Assembly (NCBI RefSeq): GCF_934668725.1
Contig: NZ_CAKUOF010000005.1
Location: 1-64,000 of the forward strand
Origin: an uncultured Dysgonomonas sp.
Lineage (GTDB): Bacteria; Bacteroidota; Bacteroidia; Bacteroidales; Dysgonomonadaceae
Direction: 5' to 3'
DNA length: 64,000 nt
The position numbers and the translations under genes were made by a program. Below are positions 16,107 to 24,567 of this stretch, in pieces; position 1 is the stretch's first letter, and every line of letters starts with the position of its first letter. The notes under the pieces are model-generated. The model did not search any database, was not told where the DNA came from, and saw nothing but the letters and a program-made list of their open reading frames with translations.

Positions 16107-16121
16107 AAGGTTCTCAACCTT
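16107..16121. repeat. Intergenic palindrome AAGGTT-CTC-AACCTT
   Basis: Perfect 6-base arms with a 3-base centre, followed by TT and G. It has the same layout as the palindromes at 21428, 32009 and 54175, but it is not adjacent to a stop codon. Confidence 0.5.
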
Positions 16122-16231
16122 TTGTTTAATCCACAAAAAAGGCAAACACATATACAATTGTTTATCAACAAGTTAGATCAAATATCATTTTCCCAAATTT
16201 GTTAAATACATGAAAGCAGCTCATTTTGGGC

Positions 16232-16263
16232 TTGTTATTAACAAAATAATTATGTTATCTTTG
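16232..16263 (+). promoter_or_regulatory. Candidate promoter of ndk
   Basis: TTG at 16232-16234 and TATCTTTG at 16256-16263 are 21 bases apart, close to the Bacteroidetes -33/-7 spacing. The ATG of ndk is 57 bases downstream of the -7 box. Confidence 0.5.
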
Positions 16264-16319
16264 AAAAATGCACTTTTAGAAATAAAGTGTGTTTATCGTT
16301 CAAATTATCATTTTTGTTT

Positions 16320-16781
16320 ATGGAAAAAACCCTTGTTATACTTAAACCTTCGGCGATTCAGCGAGGACATATCGGAGATGTTATTTCTCGGTTCGAACGC
16401 AAAGGGCTACGGCTGGCAGGGATGAAAATGATACAATTGGATGATGCTATTCTAAGTGAGCATTATGCCAACTTAAAAGATAAACCGTATTTCCAACGGG
16501 TTAAGAATTCTATGATGGTGTGTCCTGTAATTGTTCAATGCTGGGAAGGTGTGGAGGCAATAAAGGTTGTGAGGAGTATTACCGGAGCGACAAATGGACG
16601 CGAAGCCGCAGCAGGCACTATCAGAGGAGACTTTTCAATCAGTTCTCAAGAAAATATTGTACATGCATCCGATTCCGCAGAGTCAGCCAAAATTGAGCTT
16701 ATGCGGTTCTTTAGTGAGGACGAACTATTCGATTACAAACTTTGGGTCTTACCAAATCTGTATGCGAATGATGAAATATAA
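16320..16781 (+). CDS. ndk: Nucleoside diphosphate kinase
   Basis: Ndk balances nucleoside triphosphate pools by phosphate transfer through a phosphohistidine. From the ATG at 16320 the product has 153 residues and begins MEKTLVILKPSAIQRG, the canonical start. The open frame extends upstream, but those extra 11 residues are not part of the family. The active-site histidine is His115 in NIVHASDSAESA. The gene is followed 23 bases later by an M23 peptidase. Confidence 0.97.
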   Translation: MEKTLVILKPSAIQRGHIGDVISRFERKGLRLAGMKMIQLDDAILSEHYANLKDKPYFQRVKNSMMVCPVIVQCWEGVEAIKVVRSITGATNGREAAAGTIRGDFSISSQENIVHASDSAESAKIELMRFFSEDELFDYKLWVLPNLYANDEI

Positions 16782-16804
16782 TTCAGTTACAAATCAAAAA
16801 GTTA

Positions 16805-17791
16805 TTGAACGTGAATTTAAAAACGATTAAAGCGTACTCGTTAGCTACGCTCTTATTTCTTCCCTTGTGCGCATTTGCCCAAACGCCGCAAGATGACAAA
16901 AACGACAATCGAGTCGAGCTTACCTATAAGCAAAGACACAGTAAACCAGCAAACGACTTGTATGCTGATGGTATAAAAATCAAAAGAGATCTATCCCTTA
17001 TCAAAGAAGCTCAGGAAGAGCGTATAATGGATATGGACGAAATCCCACAAGACGAGCTGTATGGTGGAGTATGGAATAATCGTTATGTAAATGTTTATGG
17101 TTCTGTAGAAAGCGTGCCAGAAACATTTAAGGTCGACTTATCCAATTTCACAATGCCGACTATGGGATACACCACATCCAATTATGGACGCCGCGGCAGA
17201 CGTACTCACCACGGAATAGATCTGAAAGTACAAGTAGGAGATACAATATACGCTGCTTTCGATGGTAAAGTTCGCGTTTGCGAATACGAAAGAAGAGGCT
17301 ATGGATATTACGTAGTAATCCGTCATCCGAATGGACTTGAAACAGTTTACGGTCACCTGTCTAAATTCCTAGTATCGGATAATGATGTGGTAAAATCGGG
17401 AGACCCTATTGCTCTCGGAGGAAATACAGGAAGATCTACAGGATCCCACCTGCACTTCGAAACTCGCTTTCTTGGCAGATCGATTAATCCGGTAGATATC
17501 ATCGATTTTGAGAATAAAGTATGTCACCGCGATACATATACAGTACACACAAGTACATTAGGCACTCCGGGAAGAGCAGCCCGATCTGTTGCAAATACAT
17601 CCAGTCGGTCTTCGGCAAAAAGTACAAATAAATACGCTACCGGAACAGTTTCGTACTACCGTATAAAGAAAGGTGATACTCTTGGTCGAATTGCGAAAAT
17701 GCATGGGGTAACAGTCAAACAATTATGTAAGCTTAATAACATGTCAACAACAGAAACTTTAAGGCTAGGAAAAAGCCTGAGAGTATCTTAA
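16805..17791 (+). CDS. M23 peptidase with LysM domain (peptidoglycan hydrolase or activator)
   Basis: A signal peptide (cleavage after the AFAQ near residue 26) leads to a spacer and then a zinc metallopeptidase of family M23. Metal and catalytic residues are intact: HHGID (His136, Asp139), YGHLS, and SHLHFE (His215, His217). The C-terminal 45 residues form a LysM repeat (YRIKKGDTLGRIAKMHGVTV). The protein should act in the periplasm on peptide cross-links or as an amidase activator. No ATG is available. Translation must begin at the TTG at 16805 or the GTG at 16811. A strong terminator follows the gene. Confidence 0.92.
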   Translation: MNVNLKTIKAYSLATLLFLPLCAFAQTPQDDKNDNRVELTYKQRHSKPANDLYADGIKIKRDLSLIKEAQEERIMDMDEIPQDELYGGVWNNRYVNVYGSVESVPETFKVDLSNFTMPTMGYTTSNYGRRGRRTHHGIDLKVQVGDTIYAAFDGKVRVCEYERRGYGYYVVIRHPNGLETVYGHLSKFLVSDNDVVKSGDPIALGGNTGRSTGSHLHFETRFLGRSINPVDIIDFENKVCHRDTYTVHTSTLGTPGRAARSVANTSSRSSAKSTNKYATGTVSYYRIKKGDTLGRIAKMHGVTVKQLCKLNNMSTTETLRLGKSLRVS

Positions 17792-17815
17792 AAGTCACAG
17801 TGTTATAATATATAG

Positions 17816-17853
17816 AAAAGCATAAGGTAAATCCTTATGCTTTTGTTTTTTTT
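17816..17853 (+). terminator. Strong rho-independent terminator
   Basis: A perfect 12-base stem (17816-17827 and 17833-17844) with a 5-base loop is followed by G and a run of eight T residues. It closes the ndk/M23 unit. Confidence 0.92.
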
Positions 17854-17855
17854 CA

Positions 17856-17863
17856 TACCTTTG
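17856..17863 (+). promoter_or_regulatory. Candidate -7 box for the DUF1599-tpiA unit
   Basis: TACCTTTG followed by C fits the Bacteroidetes -7 consensus and begins just after the terminator. It lies about 95 bases before the DUF1599 start. A -33 element is not clear. Confidence 0.45.
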
Positions 17864-17957
17864 CATATAGTTTTGGTTTACAAGTTTAGAGGTATACGCA
17901 CAAACCTTATTTATGAATTTACTTGTTGACTCGTTACTAATTTAGACAATAACAAAA

Positions 17958-18509
17958 ATGCCAAATACAGAGCAAGAATTCGAACATATTATATCTATTT
18001 GCAGAACCCTTTTTGAAAAGAAACTTATCGACTACGGAGCATCATGGCGTATACTACGCCCTGAATCGGTAACAGATCAAATATTGATAAAAGCAAAACG
18101 GATAAGAAGCCTCGAACAAAAAGGCATAAGCAAAATCGATGAAGGTATAAACTCTGAATTTATAGGCATTGTTAATTACGGGGTTATCGGATTAATTCAA
18201 TTACACCTCAAGGCTACCGACATAGTCGATTTAAGCACTCAAGAAGCCTTAGAATTGTATGACAAATATATAAAAGAGACTACTGATCTTATGTTTGCCA
18301 AAAATCACGATTATGGTGAAGCTTGGCGCAGCATGCGCATCAGTTCATTCACCGATCTGATATTAGTCAAACTATACAGAACTAAACAGATAGAAGACAA
18401 TGCAGGGCAAACATTAGTATCGGAAGGTATTGATGCTAATTACATGGATATGATTAATTATTCTATTTTCGGATTAATTAAACTCGAATATCCGACAGAT
18501 AACGAATAA
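17958..18509 (+). CDS. DUF1599 protein with internal duplication
   Basis: The 183-residue protein matches DUF1599, also named nucleotide modification associated domain 1. It consists of two similar halves. The first has LIDYGASWRILRPESVTDQI ... FIGIVNYGVIGLIQL and the second has HDYGEAWRSMRISSFTDLI ... YMDMINYSIFGLIKL, so a tandem duplication is visible. The biochemical role is not known. It stands first in a run with a DoxX protein and tpiA, an order I associate with Bacteroidales. Confidence 0.85.
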   Translation: MPNTEQEFEHIISICRTLFEKKLIDYGASWRILRPESVTDQILIKAKRIRSLEQKGISKIDEGINSEFIGIVNYGVIGLIQLHLKATDIVDLSTQEALELYDKYIKETTDLMFAKNHDYGEAWRSMRISSFTDLILVKLYRTKQIEDNAGQTLVSEGIDANYMDMINYSIFGLIKLEYPTDNE

Positions 18510-18526
18510 CTTTATTGTACAAGTTA

Positions 18527-19858
18527 ATGGGAAAAACAAAAGATATTATCATAAAAACAATCGTCGAAATTTCGCGTATTTTACTCGGAATTACATTTGT
18601 TTTTTCAGGTTTTGTAAAAGCCATAGACCCGCTTGGAACAACTTACAAAATACAAGATTACCTGACTTCATTCGGGTTGGTTAATTTCCATGATATTGCA
18701 TTGCCCATATCAATTATATTATGTGCTGGAGAATTTTGCCTCGGCATATTCATGCTATTTGGTCTTTATCGGAAATGGACATCCCGCCTTTTGTTTCTGG
18801 TAATGCTTTTTATGACTCCACTCACCCTTTATCTCGCAATAGCTAATCCGGTGAAAGACTGCGGATGCTTTGGGGATGCACTGATAATAACTAATTGGCA
18901 AACTTTCTTCAAGAATATTATACTATTAGCTTGTTCGATAGTAGTGCTCATCTGGCATCAGAAAATAACAAATCTGTTTACCGGAAAATTCTACTGGTTC
19001 GTAGGACTTTATATAATTGCATTTAGCATAGCTTTTTGCGTGTATAATATTGTCAATGAACCTATAATCGATTTCAGACCTTACAAAATCGGAGCTAATA
19101 TCCCTAAACTAATGACTGTAGAAGAGGATAAAGCTCCTGTATTCGAAAATGTCTTCATCTATGAAAAAGATGGTATCAAAAAAGAATTTACAGAAGAAAA
19201 CTATCCTTGGGAAGATTCAACATGGATATTTGTTGATAGACAAAGTAAACTTATAAAAGAAGGGGAAGAACCTTTGATTCATGATTTTTCGATTACTCGC
19301 TTATATCTGAATCAAGATCGAACCGATATAGAAGGAGAAGAAGATATCACGACAGAAGTACTGAATGACAGTAATTACACTTTCCTTATGGTCGCATATT
19401 CACTCTCAGATATGAGAGAAGACTACCTGAGCTCGTTTGAAGATGTAAATAACTATGCCAAAGACCATCATTATAAGTTTTATTGCCTCACTTCATCTCC
19501 CCGTGATCTTATTCTTCAACTGGAGAAAGAAAATATTACTAACTTTGACTTTGCTTTGTCCGATGAGAGAAGTCTAAAGACAATTGTGCGCTCCAATCCT
19601 GGCTTAATTTTGCTCAAAGATGGCGTAATTATCAATAAATGGCCAGACAGAATTGTCCCTACTGAAAGCTATCTAAACAAACCGATAGAAGAGCTCTCAA
19701 TAGCTAATATTCCCGATCAAAAACAGGAGAGCAAAAGGCGTTTATACACTGTTGCCTTCATTTTGTTTACACCCTTAATTGTAATTAAATTATTAGATGC
19801 ATTATTATATCATCGAAAAAGTGTTACAAATAATAACACAGATGGAGAGATAAATTAA
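18527..19858 (+). CDS. DoxX/MauE-like membrane protein of the BT_3928 type
   Basis: The N-terminal 150 residues form a DoxX/MauE-like four-helix membrane domain, with a cysteine motif DCGCFGD between helices 3 and 4 as in MauE-type proteins. A further membrane segment follows, then an extracytoplasmic domain of about 200 residues and a last membrane segment near the C-terminus. The soluble part may be thioredoxin-like (SYTFLMVAYSL-type strands), but no CxxC is visible there. The frame is open from a TTG at 18515. The ATG at 18527 is preferred, giving 443 residues. A role in periplasmic redox is plausible but unproven. Confidence 0.8.
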   Translation: MGKTKDIIIKTIVEISRILLGITFVFSGFVKAIDPLGTTYKIQDYLTSFGLVNFHDIALPISIILCAGEFCLGIFMLFGLYRKWTSRLLFLVMLFMTPLTLYLAIANPVKDCGCFGDALIITNWQTFFKNIILLACSIVVLIWHQKITNLFTGKFYWFVGLYIIAFSIAFCVYNIVNEPIIDFRPYKIGANIPKLMTVEEDKAPVFENVFIYEKDGIKKEFTEENYPWEDSTWIFVDRQSKLIKEGEEPLIHDFSITRLYLNQDRTDIEGEEDITTEVLNDSNYTFLMVAYSLSDMREDYLSSFEDVNNYAKDHHYKFYCLTSSPRDLILQLEKENITNFDFALSDERSLKTIVRSNPGLILLKDGVIINKWPDRIVPTESYLNKPIEELSIANIPDQKQESKRRLYTVAFILFTPLIVIKLLDALLYHRKSVTNNNTDGEIN

Positions 19859-19894
19859 ATATTAATTTTTTTAACTAAATAATATCATTTCATT

Positions 19895-20650
19895 ATGAGA
19901 AAGAACATTGTTGCAGGAAACTGGAAAATGAACAAAACTCTTCAAGAAGGTTTAGCTATGGTTGATGCTCTTAAAACAGCATTAGCAGGTAAAACGATCA
20001 ACTGCGATGTAGTACTTGGTACTCCATTTATCCATTTGGCTAGTGCTTCTGCTGCTATTGGCGATCAAAAAATCGGAGTTGCTGCACAAAACTGTGCTGA
20101 CAAAGCTTCGGGCGCATATACAGGTGAAATATCTGCAGCTATGGTAGCTTCTACCGGTGCTAAATATGTAATATTAGGGCACTCTGAACGTCGTGCTTAT
20201 TATGGCGAAACAGATGCTATCTTAAAAGAAAAAGTACTTTTAGCTTTAGCTAACGGACTTACTCCTATTTTCTGTATCGGAGAAGTATTGGAGGAAAGAG
20301 AAGCTAACAAACAGGAAGCTGTAGTAAAATCTCAAATAGAAAATGCTCTTTTCGATCTTTCTGCTGCTGATTTTTCTAAAATTGTATTAGCCTACGAACC
20401 TGTATGGGCAATCGGAACTGGTAAGACTGCAACATCGGAACAAGCTCAGGAAATGCACGCATTCATCCGTAAAACTCTTACTGAGAAATATGGAAAAGAG
20501 GTTGCAGACAATACATCTATTCTTTACGGAGGAAGCTGTAACGCTTCTAATGCGAAAGAACTTTTTGCAAATCCTGATGTAGATGGTGGACTTATTGGTG
20601 GTGCTTCTCTTGAAGTTGACAAATTTATGCCAATTATCGAAGCTTTTTGA
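19895..20650 (+). CDS. tpiA: Triosephosphate isomerase
   Basis: This is the glycolytic enzyme converting dihydroxyacetone phosphate to glyceraldehyde 3-phosphate. At 251 residues it is full-length. It shows GNWKMN (catalytic Lys), the catalytic-His strand ending [20 protein letters not shown] (catalytic Glu and loop 6), and GGSCNASN and GGLIGGASL for phosphate binding. A terminator follows. Confidence 0.98.
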   Translation: MRKNIVAGNWKMNKTLQEGLAMVDALKTALAGKTINCDVVLGTPFIHLASASAAIGDQKIGVAAQNCADKASGAYTGEISAAMVASTGAKYVILGHSERRAYYGETDAILKEKVLLALANGLTPIFCIGEVLEEREANKQEAVVKSQIENALFDLSAADFSKIVLAYEPVWAIGTGKTATSEQAQEMHAFIRKTLTEKYGKEVADNTSILYGGSCNASNAKELFANPDVDGGLIGGASLEVDKFMPIIEAF

Positions 20651-20675
20651 ATTGATTCAAAGTTAAAATAATATT

Positions 20676-20710
20676 ACACGGGGAGACGTAAAAATCTCCT
20701 CCGTGTTTTT
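20676..20710 (+). terminator. Terminator after tpiA
   Basis: ACACGGGGAGA (20676-20686) pairs with TCTCCTCCGTGT (20695-20706) with one bulge, followed by a T-run. Confidence 0.85.
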
Positions 20711-20833
20711 CAATTATAAGTAATTTGTCATCAACGGACTAATTTTATTACCCAGATAAATAGATAATCACGGCAAAAAATTATTAGTAAGCACAGTAAA
20801 ACCTGTATTTATCCGTTCCAATATTCTGAACCA

Positions 20834-20852
20834 AACAATCTTTTTGATTGTT
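20834..20852. repeat. Inverted repeat upstream of the SPOR gene
   Basis: AACAATC (20834-20840) and GATTGTT (20846-20852) are exact reverse complements with a T5 centre, 43 bases before the start codon. There is no T-tract after it, so an operator or 5' hairpin is more likely than a terminator. Confidence 0.4.
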
Positions 20853-20894
20853 AAAACACTAACTATCCGACAATTATTTATATTTCAATACATT

Positions 20895-21422
20895 ATGAGA
20901 AAATCATTTTACATATTTCTATGTCTTTCTGCTGTCTGTTTTTATTCGAATGCACAGAGCAAATCTATTGTTGACGACCTGAATACAACTAAGGCAGGAC
21001 AGGGAAAAATTGTTGTATATCAAGACGAAGGTATAAGAAACCTGATTGGTGCAAATATGATAACCAACAACATAGCATCCAATCCGACCGCTGTAGCCAA
21101 TCAATTATCAACAACAGCAGACGGAACCGATGCTCCAAAAAATTTTATAAAAGCAAAAGGGTATCGCATACAGGTTTATTCAGGTAATGATCAGAAAGTA
21201 GCTAAGAACGAAGCTAATTCGAGAAAAGGGGCTATACAGTCATCCTTCCCTAACATGGAAGTAACTGTATCATACAATTCTCCCGTATGGCGCGTAAGAG
21301 CTGGTAATTTCAAAACACAGGAGCAAGCCAGTCAAGCTTTAAGTGAATTGAAAGCCAAGTTTCCGGGATTTGGAAGAGAAATGCGCATCGTTGACGATGT
21401 AGTTAAGATTCCCGTTGAATAG
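20895..21422 (+). CDS. Exported SPOR-domain protein
   Basis: From the ATG at 20895 the 175-residue product starts with a signal peptide (MRKSFYIFLC..., cleavage near SNAQ). The last 80 residues form a SPOR domain (GYRIQVYSGNDQ..., then VWRVRAGNFKTQEQA). SPOR domains bind glycan strands lacking stem peptides, mostly at the division septum. It lies between tpiA and folE and has its own upstream region, so it may be transcribed separately. A hairpin of the AAGGTC-GACCTT type follows six bases after the stop codon. Confidence 0.88.
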   Translation: MRKSFYIFLCLSAVCFYSNAQSKSIVDDLNTTKAGQGKIVVYQDEGIRNLIGANMITNNIASNPTAVANQLSTTADGTDAPKNFIKAKGYRIQVYSGNDQKVAKNEANSRKGAIQSSFPNMEVTVSYNSPVWRVRAGNFKTQEQASQALSELKAKFPGFGREMRIVDDVVKIPVE

Positions 21423-21427
21423 AGTTC

Positions 21428-21446
21428 AAGGTCATAGACCTTTTTA
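21428..21446 (+). repeat. AAGGTC-ATA-GACCTT palindrome with T-run
   Basis: Perfect 6-base arms (21428-21433 and 21437-21442), a 3-base loop and a following run of T. It starts six bases after a stop codon, so it could act as a small terminator. It belongs to the recurring intergenic palindrome family. Confidence 0.6.
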
Positions 21447-21513
21447 TTGCTTAGTTGGCAGCAACATAAGATACAGCAATAATTATTGTAGATTATTTAA
21501 ATAAGAAAATAAA

Positions 21514-22089
21514 ATGTCTTCAACAAATAACGAAGAAAACAACATATCATTAATGGCAAGCCACTATAAATCTGTCATCGATTTATTAGGAGAAGATGCA
21601 ACTCGAGAGGGTTTACTTGATACTCCGGTGAGGGTAGCCAAAGCAATGAAATTCCTGACTAAAGGTTATAACGAGAGTCCGGAAGATATTCTAAAGAAAG
21701 CTCTTTTCAAAGAAGATTACAGCCAAATGGTTATTGTAAAGGATATCGACTTTTACTCACTATGTGAGCATCATATGCTACCATTTTGGGGAAAAGCACA
21801 CGTTGCCTATATTCCTAACGGGTATATCACCGGATTGAGTAAAATACCTCGTGTAGTAGAAGTTTTTGCCCGACGTTTACAGGTTCAGGAAAGATTGACT
21901 ACTCAAATAAAGGATTGTATCCAGAAAACATTAAACCCAATGGGCGTAATGGTTGTAATAGAGGCACAACACATGTGTATGCAAATGCGTGGAGTTGAAA
22001 AGCAAAACTCAACAACTACAACTTCCGATTTTACAGGGGTATTCAATACGGCTAAAACACGTGAAGAGTTTATCAATCTGATAAGATAA
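21514..22089 (+). CDS. folE: GTP cyclohydrolase I
   Basis: FolE makes dihydroneopterin triphosphate, the first step of folate and pterin synthesis. The 191-residue product carries the zinc and catalytic motif [20 protein letters not shown] and the later [11 protein letters not shown], which contributes the second zinc cysteine. Start and length agree with the zinc-dependent FolE1 family. Confidence 0.97.
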   Translation: MSSTNNEENNISLMASHYKSVIDLLGEDATREGLLDTPVRVAKAMKFLTKGYNESPEDILKKALFKEDYSQMVIVKDIDFYSLCEHHMLPFWGKAHVAYIPNGYITGLSKIPRVVEVFARRLQVQERLTTQIKDCIQKTLNPMGVMVVIEAQHMCMQMRGVEKQNSTTTTSDFTGVFNTAKTREEFINLIR

Positions 22090-22153
22090 AGAATAATATC
22101 TTTCTTAAATTTTGGTATGCATATAACCTGATAATTAACTTAATACTCTCTTT

Positions 22154-22681
22154 ATGAATAACTATTTCATTATACCGGGGCTTGGAAACTCAGGGGCAAA
22201 CCATTGGCAAACTTATTTTGAGAACTCAGGTGAGAATTTTCAGAGAATAAACCAACAGGAATGGGACACGCCAAATTGTGAAGAGTGGATGAAAAATATT
22301 GATGATACAATCAGTAAGTACGATTTATCCACAGTTATTTTAATCGGACATAGCTTGGGATGTGTAACCATCGCCAATTGGGCAAAACAATATGGAAGGA
22401 AAATAAAAGGTGCTTTGCTTGTTGCTCCAAGTGATATAGAATCTCCTCTATATACCTTCACCTCCAGTGGATTTACTCCTATCCCTTTAGATAGGATAAA
22501 CTTTGAAACCATTGTTGTGGCTAGTTCCAATGATCCTTGGGTATCTATTGAAAGGGTAAAACTCTTTGCTGATAGTTGGGGAAGTAAACTTATCAACATA
22601 GGTGCTGCCGGACATATTAACGCCGAATCTGGCTACGGCGAGTGGCGAGAAGGGCTTGATATTTTGAAAGAACTCAATTAA
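22154..22681 (+). CDS. RBBP9/YdeN-family alpha/beta hydrolase
   Basis: The 175-residue protein is a minimal serine hydrolase. FIIPGLGNSGANHWQ opens the fold, the nucleophile elbow is GHSLG (Ser67), the acid is Asp127 in SSNDPWV, and the base is His154 in AAGHINAESGYGEW. Members of this family occur widely, but their natural substrates are mostly unknown. It is codirectional with folE and separated by 64 bases. Confidence 0.88.
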   Translation: MNNYFIIPGLGNSGANHWQTYFENSGENFQRINQQEWDTPNCEEWMKNIDDTISKYDLSTVILIGHSLGCVTIANWAKQYGRKIKGALLVAPSDIESPLYTFTSSGFTPIPLDRINFETIVVASSNDPWVSIERVKLFADSWGSKLINIGAAGHINAESGYGEWREGLDILKELN

Positions 22682-22715
22682 CCAACCTCTTCCCGTTTCT
22701 TTACTTATTCAGCAT

Positions 22716-23828
22716 TTATTTTAGTATAAAGCCTAATTTCTGCAACAGTGCTTTATCTGTTTCGTTATCTACATTCTTAACTGTATAACTTAAATACTCC
22801 CGGCGAAGAGGGTAATTACCACGCAAGGTACTGAAAGCATACGGATTTATAGTCAATCGGTTATGATCTTCTGTAGGATCATAAGTTCTCAAAATAGCTT
22901 TTTCTAGCTTATTTCCATCTAAAACAGCCCAATCTATAACAGGATTTTCGACCTGAGGTATGACTATTCTACTAAGTGGCTCTTTTGTCATCCCCCAGAA
23001 TTCTGCAATAGCCTCTAAAGACATTCGGGTAGCATTACCTTTTCCATCGGCAGAGTAACCTGCAATATGAGGCGTTGCAATATCAACTATATTCATATAG
23101 TCGAGATCAATAGAAGGTTCTTTTTCCCAACAGTCTATAATAGCTCCTACTATCTGCTTATCTGCTAATGCCTTTTTTATAGCAATTGTATCAATAATCG
23201 CACCACGAGCAGCATTTATTATTATGGGAGCTTTACCCAAACTTTCGAAAAACAGCTGATTTGCCAAGTGATAAGTAGCGTGTTCGCCGTCGCGAGTGAG
23301 CGGTGTATGAAATGTAATTATATCTGCCTCATTTTTAATAGTATCCAGATGTACGAATTCATTGCTTCCTTCAACTTTTTCGCGAGGTGGGTCATTTTTT
23401 AAGACACGCATTCCTAAGGCTTCACAGACTAAAGCAACTTTTTTACCAACATTGCCTACTCCTACGATCCCTATTGTTTTATCTTTCAATAAGAATCCTT
23501 TCCGCTGAGCCATAACAACCAAAACTGAGGCAATATATTGTTCAACCGAACCGGAATTACAGCCCGGAGCATTTGTCCATTTGATATTATGTGCATCACA
23601 ATACGCTGTGTCGATATGATCATAACCTATTGTTGCTGTACAAATAAGCTTCACACTAGAACCTTCAAGCAAATCCTTGCCAAAGTGTGTTACTGTACGC
23701 ACAATTAAGACATCTGCTTGTTTAATGGCTTCTTTGGTAAAGTCAGCTCCCGAAAGATAAGTTACCTCTCCATAAGACTCGGCAATGCCTTTTAAAAACG
23801 GTATATTTTTGTCTGCTACTATTTTCAT
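22716..23828 (-). CDS. pdxB: 4-phosphoerythronate dehydrogenase PdxB
   Basis: PdxB is a D-2-hydroxyacid dehydrogenase in the DXP-dependent route to pyridoxal phosphate. The 370-residue protein shows GIVGVGNVGKKVA (NAD binding), INAARGAIID, and the C-terminal extension with SLEAIAEFWG that separates PdxB from other dehydrogenases. Catalytic Arg and His lie in the expected strands (FHTPLTRDGE and ATPHIAGYS). It is preceded on its own strand by an ABC ATPase. A short palindrome lies 11 bases before its ATG. Confidence 0.93.
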   Translation of the reverse strand: MKIVADKNIPFLKGIAESYGEVTYLSGADFTKEAIKQADVLIVRTVTHFGKDLLEGSSVKLICTATIGYDHIDTAYCDAHNIKWTNAPGCNSGSVEQYIASVLVVMAQRKGFLLKDKTIGIVGVGNVGKKVALVCEALGMRVLKNDPPREKVEGSNEFVHLDTIKNEADIITFHTPLTRDGEHATYHLANQLFFESLGKAPIIINAARGAIIDTIAIKKALADKQIVGAIIDCWEKEPSIDLDYMNIVDIATPHIAGYSADGKGNATRMSLEAIAEFWGMTKEPLSRIVIPQVENPVIDWAVLDGNKLEKAILRTYDPTEDHNRLTINPYAFSTLRGNYPLRREYLSYTVKNVDNETDKALLQKLGFILK

Positions 23829-23838
23829 CTTTTCTCTG

Positions 23839-23851
23839 AGGTCTCAGACCT
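23839..23851. repeat. AGGTCTCAGACCT palindrome in front of pdxB
   Basis: A perfect 13-base odd palindrome lies between the stop of the ABC gene and the start codon of pdxB, both on the minus strand. The T-run is on the plus strand, the wrong side for terminating this operon, so a terminator role for this copy is unlikely. Confidence 0.55.
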
Positions 23852-23868
23852 TTTTATAATTTATGTAA

Positions 23869-24564
23869 TTACTTACAATAGGTTTGGAACAAGTCTCTGA
23901 TGGATGACACCTCTTCGGCTTTACCATCAAAAACCAGACTGCCTTTATTCAGAATAAGATAACGGGAAGCCACATCGGAGACATCATCGAAACGGTGAGA
24001 TGAATATAAAATCACTTTTGATTTACCCAATTCAGCAATAAGCTCTATCATTTTAGCATGCTGATTAGGATCCAGCCCGTTAGATGGTTCATCCAGAATC
24101 AAAATATCCGGATTATGAATAAGGGCTTGGGCAAGTCCCACACGGCGCTTATTTCCATTGGATAAAGCATGTATTTTCTTTTGAGACTCCGGTTCGATAG
24201 ATACGGTTTGAATCATTTGGGCGACACGCTCTTTTACATTTGAGTGCGCTAAATACATGGAGGCTGCGTATTCAAGATACTCTCGCACATACATATCTTC
24301 ATAAAGAGCATTATATTCAGGCAGATAGCCAATATGACGTTTTAGTTTTTCCGGTTCCTCTAAAATATCTTTTCCGTCTATTAATACATAGCCTTTAGTC
24401 GCAGCAATAACCCCTGCAATAATATTCATTGTTGTACTCTTACCTGCTCCGTTAGGTCCCAGAAAAGCCGTTATTTCTCCTTTCTTCAAATTAAAGCTCA
24501 CATCATGCAGAGCCTCATATCGTGCATAACTTTTTGATATATTTTGAACTTCTATCACTTCCAT
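23869..24564 (-). CDS. ABC transporter ATP-binding protein (GldA/NatA-like)
   Basis: The 231-residue ATPase has a Walker A GPNGAGKST (36-44), the Q-loop GYLPEYNALYEDM, signature LSNGNKRRVGLAQAL, Walker B ILILDEPSNGLDP and switch His190. It belongs to the group containing GldA and related export or gliding transporters. No permease gene lies next to it. Instead it begins three bases after the stop of tamB and is surely co-transcribed with it. Its membrane partner must be encoded elsewhere. Confidence 0.9.
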   Translation of the reverse strand: MEVIEVQNISKSYARYEALHDVSFNLKKGEITAFLGPNGAGKSTTMNIIAGVIAATKGYVLIDGKDILEEPEKLKRHIGYLPEYNALYEDMYVREYLEYAASMYLAHSNVKERVAQMIQTVSIEPESQKKIHALSNGNKRRVGLAQALIHNPDILILDEPSNGLDPNQHAKMIELIAELGKSKVILYSSHRFDDVSDVASRYLILNKGSLVFDGKAEEVSSIRDLFQTYCK

Positions 24565-24567
24565 AAT

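Larger units (their letters stand above)
15921..16319. other. Divergent intergenic region upstream of ndk
   Basis: This 400-base AT-rich gap lies between the divergent response regulator and ndk. It contains the short palindrome AAGGTT-CTC-AACCTT (16107-16121), one of the recurring intergenic palindromes, and the ndk promoter candidate at 16232-16263. I see no gene in it. Confidence 0.6.
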
